Shown in pieces: positions 1 through 5,708 of a stretch of 6,798 bases of DNA; within the stretch, counting starts at the first letter, position 1, and the number at the start of each line of letters is the position of its first letter. Source of the stretch: Bacteroidales bacterium (GTDB taxonomy: Bacteria; Bacteroidota; Bacteroidia; Bacteroidales; UBA7960); assembly GCA_007128045.1 (NCBI GenBank), contig SKYG01000172.1, positions 1 to 6,798 of the forward strand, given 5' to 3'. The notes beneath the pieces were generated by a model that ran no database searches, was not told the DNA's origin, and worked only from the letters and a program-made list of their open reading frames with translations. A program made the position numbers and the translations under genes.

Positions 1-716
1 ACGTTGTTTGGAGCACGTCCGCAAACAACCAAACCGCCCCAGTCACCAGGTTCCTTTTGTCCGGGGGGGTTCTCGGAGGTCATTACGATGGGATTGTCTT
101 TCGTACCATCGGCAATGATCTTGCCACCCATCTGTATAATCAAGGTGCCTTTTGATTGGCGGTCGCCAATGACCAAGGTGCCAGGTTGGATGGTCAGCAC
201 ACCGCCATCCTGTACCCTGACAAAGCCGTTTACCCGCCAAATCTTGTCGGCTGTCCAGGTCACATTGCCGGTTATATTTCCTTCAGGCACTTCAACGATG
301 GGCTTCGCGATTACAGTAACTGCAAAGGTTTTGATGTCTGACTGACGGTCTTTATTGTCGGTTGCGACAAAGGTAAAATTCAAGGTGGTGCCAAAAGGCA
401 GTGGCTCAACTGTATATTCGAACTCATGCTGTAAACTTGTTTCTCCTGACAATGGCACCTGAGATTCGGGAACTCCGTTTTTCAAAACGGTAAGCGTTTT
501 TGCCCCTTCCGGAGCATTGACGGAAATGGTTGTTTTTACTACTTCTCCGACCACATTTAATGCCGATGCATTGCTGATGGTGATCGTTGGGGCTGGCTTT
601 AACTCAACCTCTGTATCGTCGCAGGCAGAAAATATCATAACTGCTGCAAGGATAATCACTGATAAGGCATGACTAAGAAATGCCTTGCTTTTCTGTTTTG
701 TTTGTTTTGTGGTCAT
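1..716 (-). CDS. Surface lipoprotein, Ig-like plus beta-helix-like domain (3' end off window)
   Basis: The gene starts at the ATG at 716-714 and stays open to the left edge, giving 238 codons without a stop. Residues 17-31 are a hydrophobic signal core ending in the lipobox FSAC, so Cys32 would be lipidated; the following DDTE is acidic, as in Bacteroidota lipoproteins exported to the cell surface. Residues about 42-138 look like an Ig/PKD-type beta-sandwich (a repeated-strand region ending TFAVTVIAKP). From about residue 152 the protein matches, from memory, a common Bacteroidota family: VTWTADKIW, LTIQPGTLVIG, GGKIIADGT, DNPIVMTS, GDWGGLVVCGRAP. That family is predicted to be a right-handed beta-helix and is often mislabelled 'multidrug transporter'. 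It lies 50 bp after the receptor gene on the same strand, so the two are probably co-transcribed. No Shine-Dalgarno is seen; the leader is A-rich. A run of seven C at 69-63 keeps the frame. The exact role is unknown; binding or presenting the receptor's substrate is inference. Confidence 0.85.
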   Translation of the reverse strand, partial: MTTKQTKQKSKAFLSHALSVIILAAVMIFSACDDTEVELKPAPTITISNASALNVVGEVVKTTISVNAPEGAKTLTVLKNGVPESQVPLSGETSLQHEFEYTVEPLPFGTTLNFTFVATDNKDRQSDIKTFAVTVIAKPIVEVPEGNITGNVTWTADKIWRVNGFVRVQDGGVLTIQPGTLVIGDRQSKGTLIIQMGGKIIADGTKDNPIVMTSENPPGQKEPGDWGGLVVCGRAPNN

Positions 717-766
717 GTGTTTGTTTGATTGACAAATTGTTTTAAATCAGTTTATTTAATGTTTCA

Positions 767-3625
767 TTATAACTTGTAAGAGAGACCCAGTGAGAATGTT
801 GTTCCGGGTCTGAATCTCTGAATAACCTGATCGCTGTCCTGGTCGAAAATACCGTCACGATTGGCATCTTGCATGAGCATGAAGTGGTCATTCAACAAAT
901 CACGTACGCCGGCCTTGAGCTCAAGCTTTCGGCCAATGCCTTTGGTGACTGTAAGGTCGACATGGTTTCTTGGCATTTCATAGATATCGGGGTAATCGTC
1001 ATAACCGATAATAAATAGTCTTCTGCCTATGATGTTGTATAGGGCATTTACCTGGAGGCTGGCCTTTTCGTTGCGGTAATATAAGCCGACGTTCACAATA
1101 TACGGCGACTGACCCTGCATGGGTCTTTGGGTGACTGCTTGTGCCAGCCCTGCCTCTCCTAGTTCTACTGCGCTATGGATCACAGCGGTGTTGAACAGCA
1201 CTGTCAAATCATCAAGAAAATTGATTTTGGTCAGGCCCGCCAGTGATTTTCTTACCTCCACCTCTACGCCCTGGCTAATGCCGCTGTCGGCATTCGAAAA
1301 GCTGAAGGTTTTGATGCCACCTGAACCGCCTCCGGGTACAAACGATGATTCTATTGGACGATCAAAATATTTGTGAAACAGTCCGACAGTGATTATCTCA
1401 CCGGTTTTCGGGTACCACTCCCAGCGGAGGTCAAAATTCTGGATATATGCCGTTTGCAACAGTTCATTGCCTTTTTTTACCAGGTTGAAGCTGAAGTCAT
1501 AGAAGCCAAAAGGTGCCAGCTCTCTGAACTCCGGGCGGTTCAAGGTCTTGCCATAGGCAAACCTGAACAGCATCTTATCGGTAAAGTTATACGACAGGTT
1601 GGCTGATGGCAGCAGGCTTGTCACCGGATACACCACATCAATGGGCTGATTGGTAAGGGTGAAGCTATGCATGCTCTGCGTATTGTCTTCCAGGCGTAAC
1701 CCGGTCACCAACCTGATCTTGCGGGTAAAGGGGATATTCAGCTTCAGGTATGCTGCATTTAAGGTATTGTATGCTTCATAGGAGTCAGAAGGGTTGGTCT
1801 GCTCATCAATCTTGATACCACTTCCAAGATTGATATTGTTGGTATGAAACAGGGAGTCGATGCCAACATCGAGCAGGGCCTGGTCAAACTGCAAAGTATT
1901 TGCCCTGACATATCCTATATTACGAGAAATGAATGACCTGCCCTTATCTTCATGAAAGAATCCAACACTGATTTCAGGGACAAAGTTAGGTTTTGTTGGG
2001 AAGGTGATTCGTTGGGTGATAGAGGCATTTGCTGTTTTACTTATCTCCTCCATTTCAGAGTAGAACCTGCCCATAAAATAGGTTGCCGCAGCACCAAAAG
2101 GTACATACAGGGTCACGTCATGAGAATCGGTGTCGAAGTCTGAACGGAAGCGGCGGTAGTCAGGTTCATCACGGAAAGAGTATCCATATCCTGCCATCCA
2201 CTCTACCGTGGTCTTCTCATTGAAGAATTTGTGGGTGCCGTCGACCTGTCCGGAGTAAATCCCCCTGTATACATTATGGAAGGAGTGGCTGTTGGCGTAA
2301 TAGCCAAAATCATACATGGGCCCTGTACGAAATACATACTGGGAGTTGCTGAGCTGGTTAAACTGATTCTTGAACTCTACAGCATGGTTTTTGTCAATAT
2401 TTAATGCCCAGTTGTGAATCAGGCCTGTTCTGATCTTTTGTGAGTTTTGCTGGTCGTTAAACTCATAGATATATGACTTTTGTTTCAGATTTGGCTCATA
2501 TGAGTTGAAATCGGCCCGGCTGACGTTGTCGACGGATTTGGAATTACTGTATGTAATAGCAGTTATATTGGCCAGCTCAGCTTTGCCGATGTTAAACTTA
2601 TAACCTGCTGAGACATTCATGCTGTGGTTCAGTCCTCCATTATATTCCTGTGCTACCCAGTTATTGCGAAGAGAACGGCCTGCCTCAGTCAAGGCTTCAG
2701 GATTGTTGGCGATAGAGCGAAGGTTCTCCGGGAACGCATCAGGGAGAGAGTTATACCCGTCATTGAACCCCAGCCAATGCAGATCTCCTTTTCGCTGGGT
2801 TCTGAACGGACCCATCGATACCGAAGGGTCGTAGCTACTGCTATAGTTCACACTGACGCCATTTTCCGGCTGAAAACTTTTTGTGTAGATCTTTACCACA
2901 CCCCCGGCAAAATCTCCGGGTAAGTCAGGCGACGGACTTTTATAAATCATGATGCGGTCGATCAGGTTGCTGGGAATCACATCGAATGAAAACGACCTGA
3001 TGTCGGACTCCATACTTGGGGCGAAGACATTATGAAGCATGGTGGCATTATACCGTTCGCTCAATCCGCGGATCATGATGAAGCGATCGTCGATGATGGT
3101 TACACCTGGAATCCGTCTTACCACAGCTGCGGCATCAGTATCTTGCGACCTGCTGATCTGCTGTGATGAAATGCCATTTACGACCAGGTTGCTGGCTCTG
3201 ATGGCTGCGATGACCGACATTTCGGTATGGGTGACGCGGCGTGCTGTTACCTGAACCCCTTCCAGTGATACGTTTGTTTCCTGTAATACAACATCAAGGT
3301 GGGTGGTCTTACCCCCTTCAATTTTTACGTTTTCGATAATTACTGGTTCATAGGATATAAATGACACCTGTATGTTCAGATCACCAACAGGAATGTTGGG
3401 CAAGGAAAATTCACCTTCCAGGCCGGTAGCAACCCCTACGGTTGTGCCTTCAATGATTACGTTGGCACCGATGATCGTTTCACCTGTGTTTTTGTCCAGC
3501 ACCTTGCCGCTTACCTGACCGTAAGCCAGCTTGGAGGTGTCAGTAAGGCTGTAAGCCTTGATATGCATTGCAGTAATGCTTAGAACGCAAAGAGCTGCGG
3601 TTCTTAATTGTCTGATAGTAAGCAT
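767..3625 (-). CDS. TonB-dependent outer-membrane receptor with CarboxypepD_reg-like N-terminal domain
   Basis: This is a complete 952-residue gene, ATG at 3625-3623 and TAA at 769-767. Residues 1-26 form a signal peptide (basic start, hydrophobic ALCVLSITAM core). Residues about 36-117 are a carboxypeptidase-regulatory-like beta-sandwich (GKVLDKNTGETIIGANVIIEG, then GVATGLEGEFSLPNIPVG), typical of Bacteroidota receptors. Residues about 130-250 are the plug: VVRRIPGV, then DDRFIMIRGLSERYN, then DLPGDFAGGVVKIYTKSF. Residues about 255-952 are rich in alternating aromatic strands and form the 22-strand barrel. TonB/ExbBD-driven import of a scarce ligand across the outer membrane is the family role; the ligand cannot be told. 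The length and the lack of a SusD-like neighbour argue against a classic SusC glycan receptor; the plug resembles the RGLSxRYN...PDLPGDFAGG subgroup. The last residue is Leu (LGLSYKL) rather than the usual aromatic. A downstream lipoprotein gene follows in the same direction. Confidence 0.95.
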   Translation of the reverse strand: MLTIRQLRTAALCVLSITAMHIKAYSLTDTSKLAYGQVSGKVLDKNTGETIIGANVIIEGTTVGVATGLEGEFSLPNIPVGDLNIQVSFISYEPVIIENVKIEGGKTTHLDVVLQETNVSLEGVQVTARRVTHTEMSVIAAIRASNLVVNGISSQQISRSQDTDAAAVVRRIPGVTIIDDRFIMIRGLSERYNATMLHNVFAPSMESDIRSFSFDVIPSNLIDRIMIYKSPSPDLPGDFAGGVVKIYTKSFQPENGVSVNYSSSYDPSVSMGPFRTQRKGDLHWLGFNDGYNSLPDAFPENLRSIANNPEALTEAGRSLRNNWVAQEYNGGLNHSMNVSAGYKFNIGKAELANITAITYSNSKSVDNVSRADFNSYEPNLKQKSYIYEFNDQQNSQKIRTGLIHNWALNIDKNHAVEFKNQFNQLSNSQYVFRTGPMYDFGYYANSHSFHNVYRGIYSGQVDGTHKFFNEKTTVEWMAGYGYSFRDEPDYRRFRSDFDTDSHDVTLYVPFGAAATYFMGRFYSEMEEISKTANASITQRITFPTKPNFVPEISVGFFHEDKGRSFISRNIGYVRANTLQFDQALLDVGIDSLFHTNNINLGSGIKIDEQTNPSDSYEAYNTLNAAYLKLNIPFTRKIRLVTGLRLEDNTQSMHSFTLTNQPIDVVYPVTSLLPSANLSYNFTDKMLFRFAYGKTLNRPEFRELAPFGFYDFSFNLVKKGNELLQTAYIQNFDLRWEWYPKTGEIITVGLFHKYFDRPIESSFVPGGGSGGIKTFSFSNADSGISQGVEVEVRKSLAGLTKINFLDDLTVLFNTAVIHSAVELGEAGLAQAVTQRPMQGQSPYIVNVGLYYRNEKASLQVNALYNIIGRRLFIIGYDDYPDIYEMPRNHVDLTVTKGIGRKLELKAGVRDLLNDHFMLMQDANRDGIFDQDSDQVIQRFRPGTTFSLGLSYKL

Positions 3626-3650
3626 GATTTAAATAGTTTGTTTCTCGCAA

Positions 3651-3677
3651 CAAAGCTACAACCATGCTGTTAAGCAA
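3651..3677 (-). promoter_or_regulatory. Candidate Bacteroidota-type promoter for the receptor-lipoprotein unit
   Basis: On the minus strand a perfect TAnnTTTG box (TAGCTTTG) lies at 3658-3651. A TTG lies 16 nt upstream at 3677-3675, slightly shorter than the usual spacing of the -33 TTTG element. Transcription would start around 3645, leaving a leader of about 20 nt before the receptor ATG. The box is an exact consensus match; assignment as the active promoter is inference. Confidence 0.5.
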
Positions 3678-3702
3678 TTGTTAAGGATGTGTTATTTGCT
3701 TA
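3671..3702. promoter_or_regulatory. Short inverted repeat in the divergent intergenic region
   Basis: TAAGCAA at 3671-3677 and TTGCTTA at 3696-3702 are perfect 7-bp inverted arms separated by 18 nt. The left arm overlaps the proposed -33 element of the receptor promoter, so a regulator could bind here. The region is AT-rich and arms this short can arise by chance, so this is only a weak operator candidate. No convincing promoter for the plus-strand permease was found; the best box is TATGTTTT at 3772-3779, without a good upstream element. Confidence 0.2.
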
Positions 3703-3790
3703 TTAAGATTTTGCACATACTAAAGTTTTTCAGGTGGTTTATAAAATTCTATAATCAAAGGCAGTTTTTACTATGTTTTTTGGTTAATTT

Positions 3791-3797
3791 AGAGGTG
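3791..3797 (+). promoter_or_regulatory. Shine-Dalgarno-like site for the permease
   Basis: AGAGGTG lies 7 nt before the ATG at 3805. Shine-Dalgarno sequences are uncommon in Bacteroidota, so this purine-rich match supports the chosen start over the in-frame ATG at codon 5 (MAETM). Confidence 0.5.
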
Positions 3798-3804
3798 CGA
3801 AACA

Positions 3805-4974
3805 ATGGCAGAAACAATGCAACCTACCCAGGCAGAAAGAAGATATATGCTGGTTAAACGAACAACCTTTGTTTTACTGGCGATTGTTCTGTTTATTTAT
3901 GGCCTTATAGCCGCGCGTAATTTTCTTTATCCCATAGCCTTTGGTTTTGTTCTGGCTTATCTGCTTTATCCTCTTGCAAGATGGTTTGAGATTAAGGGAA
4001 TTCCCCGGATCCTTGCCAATCTCATCCTTATACTGGGTGCTCTGGCCATCTTGACAGGCTTTATAATTGCCGCTTTTCAGATACTTACACCTCTGGCAAT
4101 ACATTTGCCTGCTTTGGCCGACAGAGCCATTGAAAATCTGGTAGAAATGGGTGTCAGTATAGGTCAGTATTTTGGCTTTGATCCGGATAAAATAAGTGAA
4201 ACCATCAGGATGCGGGCATCTTCTGTGTTTGAGGCAGGGGGAGAACAGCTTCAGGAGTTCTTTTCCGCTACCACGAATACCATCGTTGCATTTGGGTTAT
4301 TGCCTGTCTACATTTTCTTGTTTTTATACTACCGTACAAAATTCATGTATTTTTTACTTAATCTTGCCGGAAGATCCAGAAGAAGGGACATGGTAATGAT
4401 GTTGCGCGAAATAGCTGCGGTAATGGTGCGATACCTGGGCGGGGTTTTCATCGTTGTTTTCATTCTTTTTTTTATTAACTCAGTCGGGCTTTTGATTATC
4501 GGACTTAAATTTGCCATTCCATTGGGTGTAACAGCAGCATTGTTCAATTTTATACCTTATTTTGGCACATTGCTGGGAGGACTGGTACCACTTTCCTTTG
4601 CCTTTCTTGTGGAAGGCGATCCCGTTCTTGCATTCAAGGTAGTCATACTATTTATTATCATTCAGTTTATTGAAAATAATATTCTCACCCCCAATATCGT
4701 AGGCGGAAATGTCAATATCAATCCATTTTTTATTATTACAGGCTTGGTTGCTGCCAGCATGATATGGGGAATTCCCGGTATGCTGCTTATTGTTCCGCTT
4801 CTTGCATGTATGAGAATACTTTTCAAGCACATTGATTTCATGAAGCCCTATGCTTTTCTTCTGGGGGAAGGAGGGACGGAGAAACACGCTATTCAAATGA
4901 GCAAGTTTAAACGGATAGCAAAACGATTAAGAGGGAAGATAAAAAAACAGAAACCAAGCTCTGCGGAAGATTAG
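3805..4974 (+). CDS. AI-2E/PerM-family inner-membrane permease
   Basis: This is a complete 389-residue polytopic protein of usual family length (PF01594, which includes PerM, YdiK and TqsA). Hydrophobic segments fall at about residues 20-36, 40-56, 68-94, 155-176, 211-234, 235-262, 276-288 and 305-336, with a soluble amphipathic stretch at about 95-150 between the third and fourth, as is usual for the family. Family signatures are clear: FNFIPYFGTLLGG (247-259), QFIENNILTPNIVG (287-300), NPFF, and WGIPGMLLIVPLLA (321-334). The C-terminal tail (about 367-389) is strongly basic (KRIAKRLRGKIKKQK) and probably cytoplasmic. Members have been tied to autoinducer-2 export, sodium/proton antiport or simply unknown efflux, so the substrate should not be inferred from the family name. 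It is transcribed away from the receptor gene and seems to be a single-gene unit; no clear intrinsic terminator follows. Confidence 0.92.
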   Translation: MAETMQPTQAERRYMLVKRTTFVLLAIVLFIYGLIAARNFLYPIAFGFVLAYLLYPLARWFEIKGIPRILANLILILGALAILTGFIIAAFQILTPLAIHLPALADRAIENLVEMGVSIGQYFGFDPDKISETIRMRASSVFEAGGEQLQEFFSATTNTIVAFGLLPVYIFLFLYYRTKFMYFLLNLAGRSRRRDMVMMLREIAAVMVRYLGGVFIVVFILFFINSVGLLIIGLKFAIPLGVTAALFNFIPYFGTLLGGLVPLSFAFLVEGDPVLAFKVVILFIIIQFIENNILTPNIVGGNVNINPFFIITGLVAASMIWGIPGMLLIVPLLACMRILFKHIDFMKPYAFLLGEGGTEKHAIQMSKFKRIAKRLRGKIKKQKPSSAED

Positions 4975-5030
4975 CCCAGGGCACCCCTCCGTTACCACCT
5001 ACCGGCGCAACAAGCTTGCGCTGATCTGGG
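4975..5030. other. GC-rich stem-loop after the permease gene
   Basis: Directly after the permease stop, CCCAG (4975-4979) can pair with CTGGG (5026-5030). Inside it GCGCAA (5005-5010) pairs with TTGCGC (5016-5021) over a 5-nt loop. No T-tract follows on either strand, so it is not a standard rho-independent terminator. It could protect the 3' end of the mRNA or be a remnant of a small repeat. The stretch is richer in GC than its surroundings. Confidence 0.35.
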
Positions 5031-5056
5031 AAAGTGAGAGTGGAAAGGTGGAGAAC

Positions 5057-5108
5057 TGTTACTAACAAAACTGTAACATACAATATTGTAACATACAACG
5101 ATGTTACA
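5057..5108. repeat. TGTAACAT repeat array, likely operator
   Basis: The 12-mer TGTAACATACAA occurs twice in tandem (5072-5083 and 5087-5098), separated by TAT, a 15-bp period. The second copy forms a perfect inverted repeat with ATGTTACA at 5101-5108 (8-bp arms, 6-nt loop). A further TGTTAC lies at 5057-5062, facing the GTAACA at 5073. Four related half-sites in 52 bp end 15 bp before the TATATTTG box of the following ATPase gene. That placement suits a transcriptional regulator's binding site; the regulator is not in the window. Confidence 0.6.
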
Positions 5109-5123
5109 TTTGGTTAAAATTGC

Positions 5124-5131
5124 TATATTTG
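5124..5131 (+). promoter_or_regulatory. TAnnTTTG promoter box for the truncated ATPase
   Basis: TATATTTG is an exact match to the Bacteroidota -7 consensus and lies 16 nt before the ATG at 5148. A properly spaced -33 TTTG is not evident, and the repeat array occupies that region, which suggests activator dependence or operator control. A start close to the ATG would give a very short leader. Confidence 0.45.
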
Positions 5132-5147
5132 TGAAAACATTTTTATT

Positions 5148-5411
5148 ATGGAGGTACCGTTTGTATACGGCAGGCTTGCCGTTAATCAAAATTTCACCAA
5201 TCGTGACAAGGAGTTGAAAAAGCTGAAGGGCAATTTTTTGTCAGGTACGAACATGGTATTACTTTCTCCGCGACGATGGGGAAAATCATCTCTTGTTAAA
5301 AAAGCTGCAGACGAGTTAGGCAGCAGAGAAAAGAAAATTAGATTCGTGTTTATTGACATGTTTGGCATACGAACACCCACCAGCATACAATGGCCACCGT
5401 CGTGGTCATAA
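5148..5411 (+). pseudogene. Truncated archaeal-type AAA ATPase (N-terminal fragment)
   Basis: The 87-residue reading frame starts like Bacteroidota orphan ATPases of the archaeal ATPase/ATPase_2 type. It has PFVYGRLAVNQNFTNRDKEL, then the Walker A loop in LLSPRRWGKSSLV (about residues 38-50), then KIRFVFIDMFGIR (63-75), the second core strand. Full family members are, from memory, about 370 residues with a Walker B, a sensor arginine and a C-terminal helical domain; none of these is present. After residue 75, near 5372, similarity ends and a Pro/Trp-rich tail (TPTSIQWPPSWS) runs to a stop. No continuation was found in the other plus-strand frames of 5373-5708, so a deletion or rearrangement is more likely than a simple frameshift. 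The promoter box and repeat array upstream are intact, so the fragment may still be transcribed. Confidence 0.8.
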
Positions 5412-5429
5412 ACTCGTAAGTATGACCAC
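5402..5429. repeat. 9-bp perfect inverted repeat
   Basis: GTGGTCATA (5402-5410) and TATGACCAC (5421-5429) are perfect inverted arms around a 10-nt spacer. A third, near-identical copy, GTGGGTCATA, stands at 5501-5510 in direct orientation to the left arm. The set lies just after the point where the ATPase homology breaks off, so it may mark a recombination junction, or it may be the decayed repeat of the minus-strand fragment described at 5448-5591. Confidence 0.45.
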
Positions 5430-5447
5430 CTGTGGGTAAAAGAACCT

Positions 5448-5591
5448 TTATCTGGGCTTGCGAAACGAGAAATTGGCCCTTTTGTAAGTCTGCCCGTCAC
5501 GTGGGTCATAAAAACTGCCAGTTTCGACGTCTATGTCATCTTCCTGATCATCTTCCTTTATGTATCTAAATACATTTGAAGTCCTTATCAT
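5448..5591 (-). pseudogene. Fragment with FISUMP-like motif
   Basis: A 47-codon minus-strand frame starts at the ATG at 5591 and ends at the TAA at 5450-5448. It reads MIRTSNVFRYIKEDDQ, an acidic linker (EDDIDVET), then GSFYDPRDGQTYK. That last string closely matches, from memory, the opening of the Fibrobacter succinogenes major paralogous domain (FISUMP, TIGR02145), usually G-x-F-x-D-x-R-D-G-x-x-Y-K followed by a V-x-I-G-x-Q-x-W-M segment. Here the expected continuation is absent (RANFSFRKPR, stop). Weaker echoes follow in other frames of the same strand (GSFTH then GGHTYEF around 5440-5408; VYDHDGGHCM around 5415-5386), as if the region had suffered small deletions. FISUMP domains occur in secreted and lipid-anchored Bacteroidota/Fibrobacterota proteins. 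No signal peptide is visible and the ATG may not be a real start. A chance reading frame remains possible. Confidence 0.4.
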
Positions 5592-5636
5592 GTTTAAGAC
5601 CTTCACTCAATCGAGAAAATTATTATTTTTGAAGAA

Positions 5637-5654
5637 AGGAGAGTCAAACCTCCT
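5637..5654 (-). terminator. Weak terminator candidate for the DUF4143 ATPase
   Basis: On the minus strand AGGAG (5654-5650) and CTCCT (5641-5637) form a 5-bp stem over an 8-nt loop, followed by TTTCTTC. It lies 55 nt past the ATPase stop codon. The stem is short and the T-tract broken, so this is tentative. Nothing else was recognised between 5592 and 5708. Confidence 0.3.
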
Positions 5655-5708
5655 GTACTTCACCGAAGAGATAATCGTCGGAAAAACGGTTTGTCGAGAT
5701 ATTGGTTA

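Noticed and set aside
63..69. Run of seven G (C on the coding strand) as a phase-variable slippage tract in the lipoprotein gene
   Set aside because: The reading frame is intact through it, the codons fit the family motif region, and seven bases is short for a contingency tract.
1119..1606. Plus-strand open frames inside the receptor gene
   Set aside because: They are antisense to a continuous, clearly recognisable 952-codon receptor gene and show no family motifs.
4973..5064. Protein-like frame after the permease (YRRNKLALIWESESGKVENCY, stop)
   Set aside because: It has no start codon, is opened by a stop near 4940, is only about 40 codons long and overlaps the stem-loop. It may be a relic, but nothing supports a gene.
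5186..5509. 107-codon minus-strand frame across the ATPase fragment
   Set aside because: Its C-terminal two thirds are antisense to the well-supported ATPase start; only its first part overlaps the FISUMP-like fragment, out of frame with the best motif.
5637..5654. The AGGAG/CTCCT hairpin as a bidirectional terminator
   Set aside because: Only the minus-strand side has a T-rich tail; the plus-strand side is followed by GTACTTCACC.
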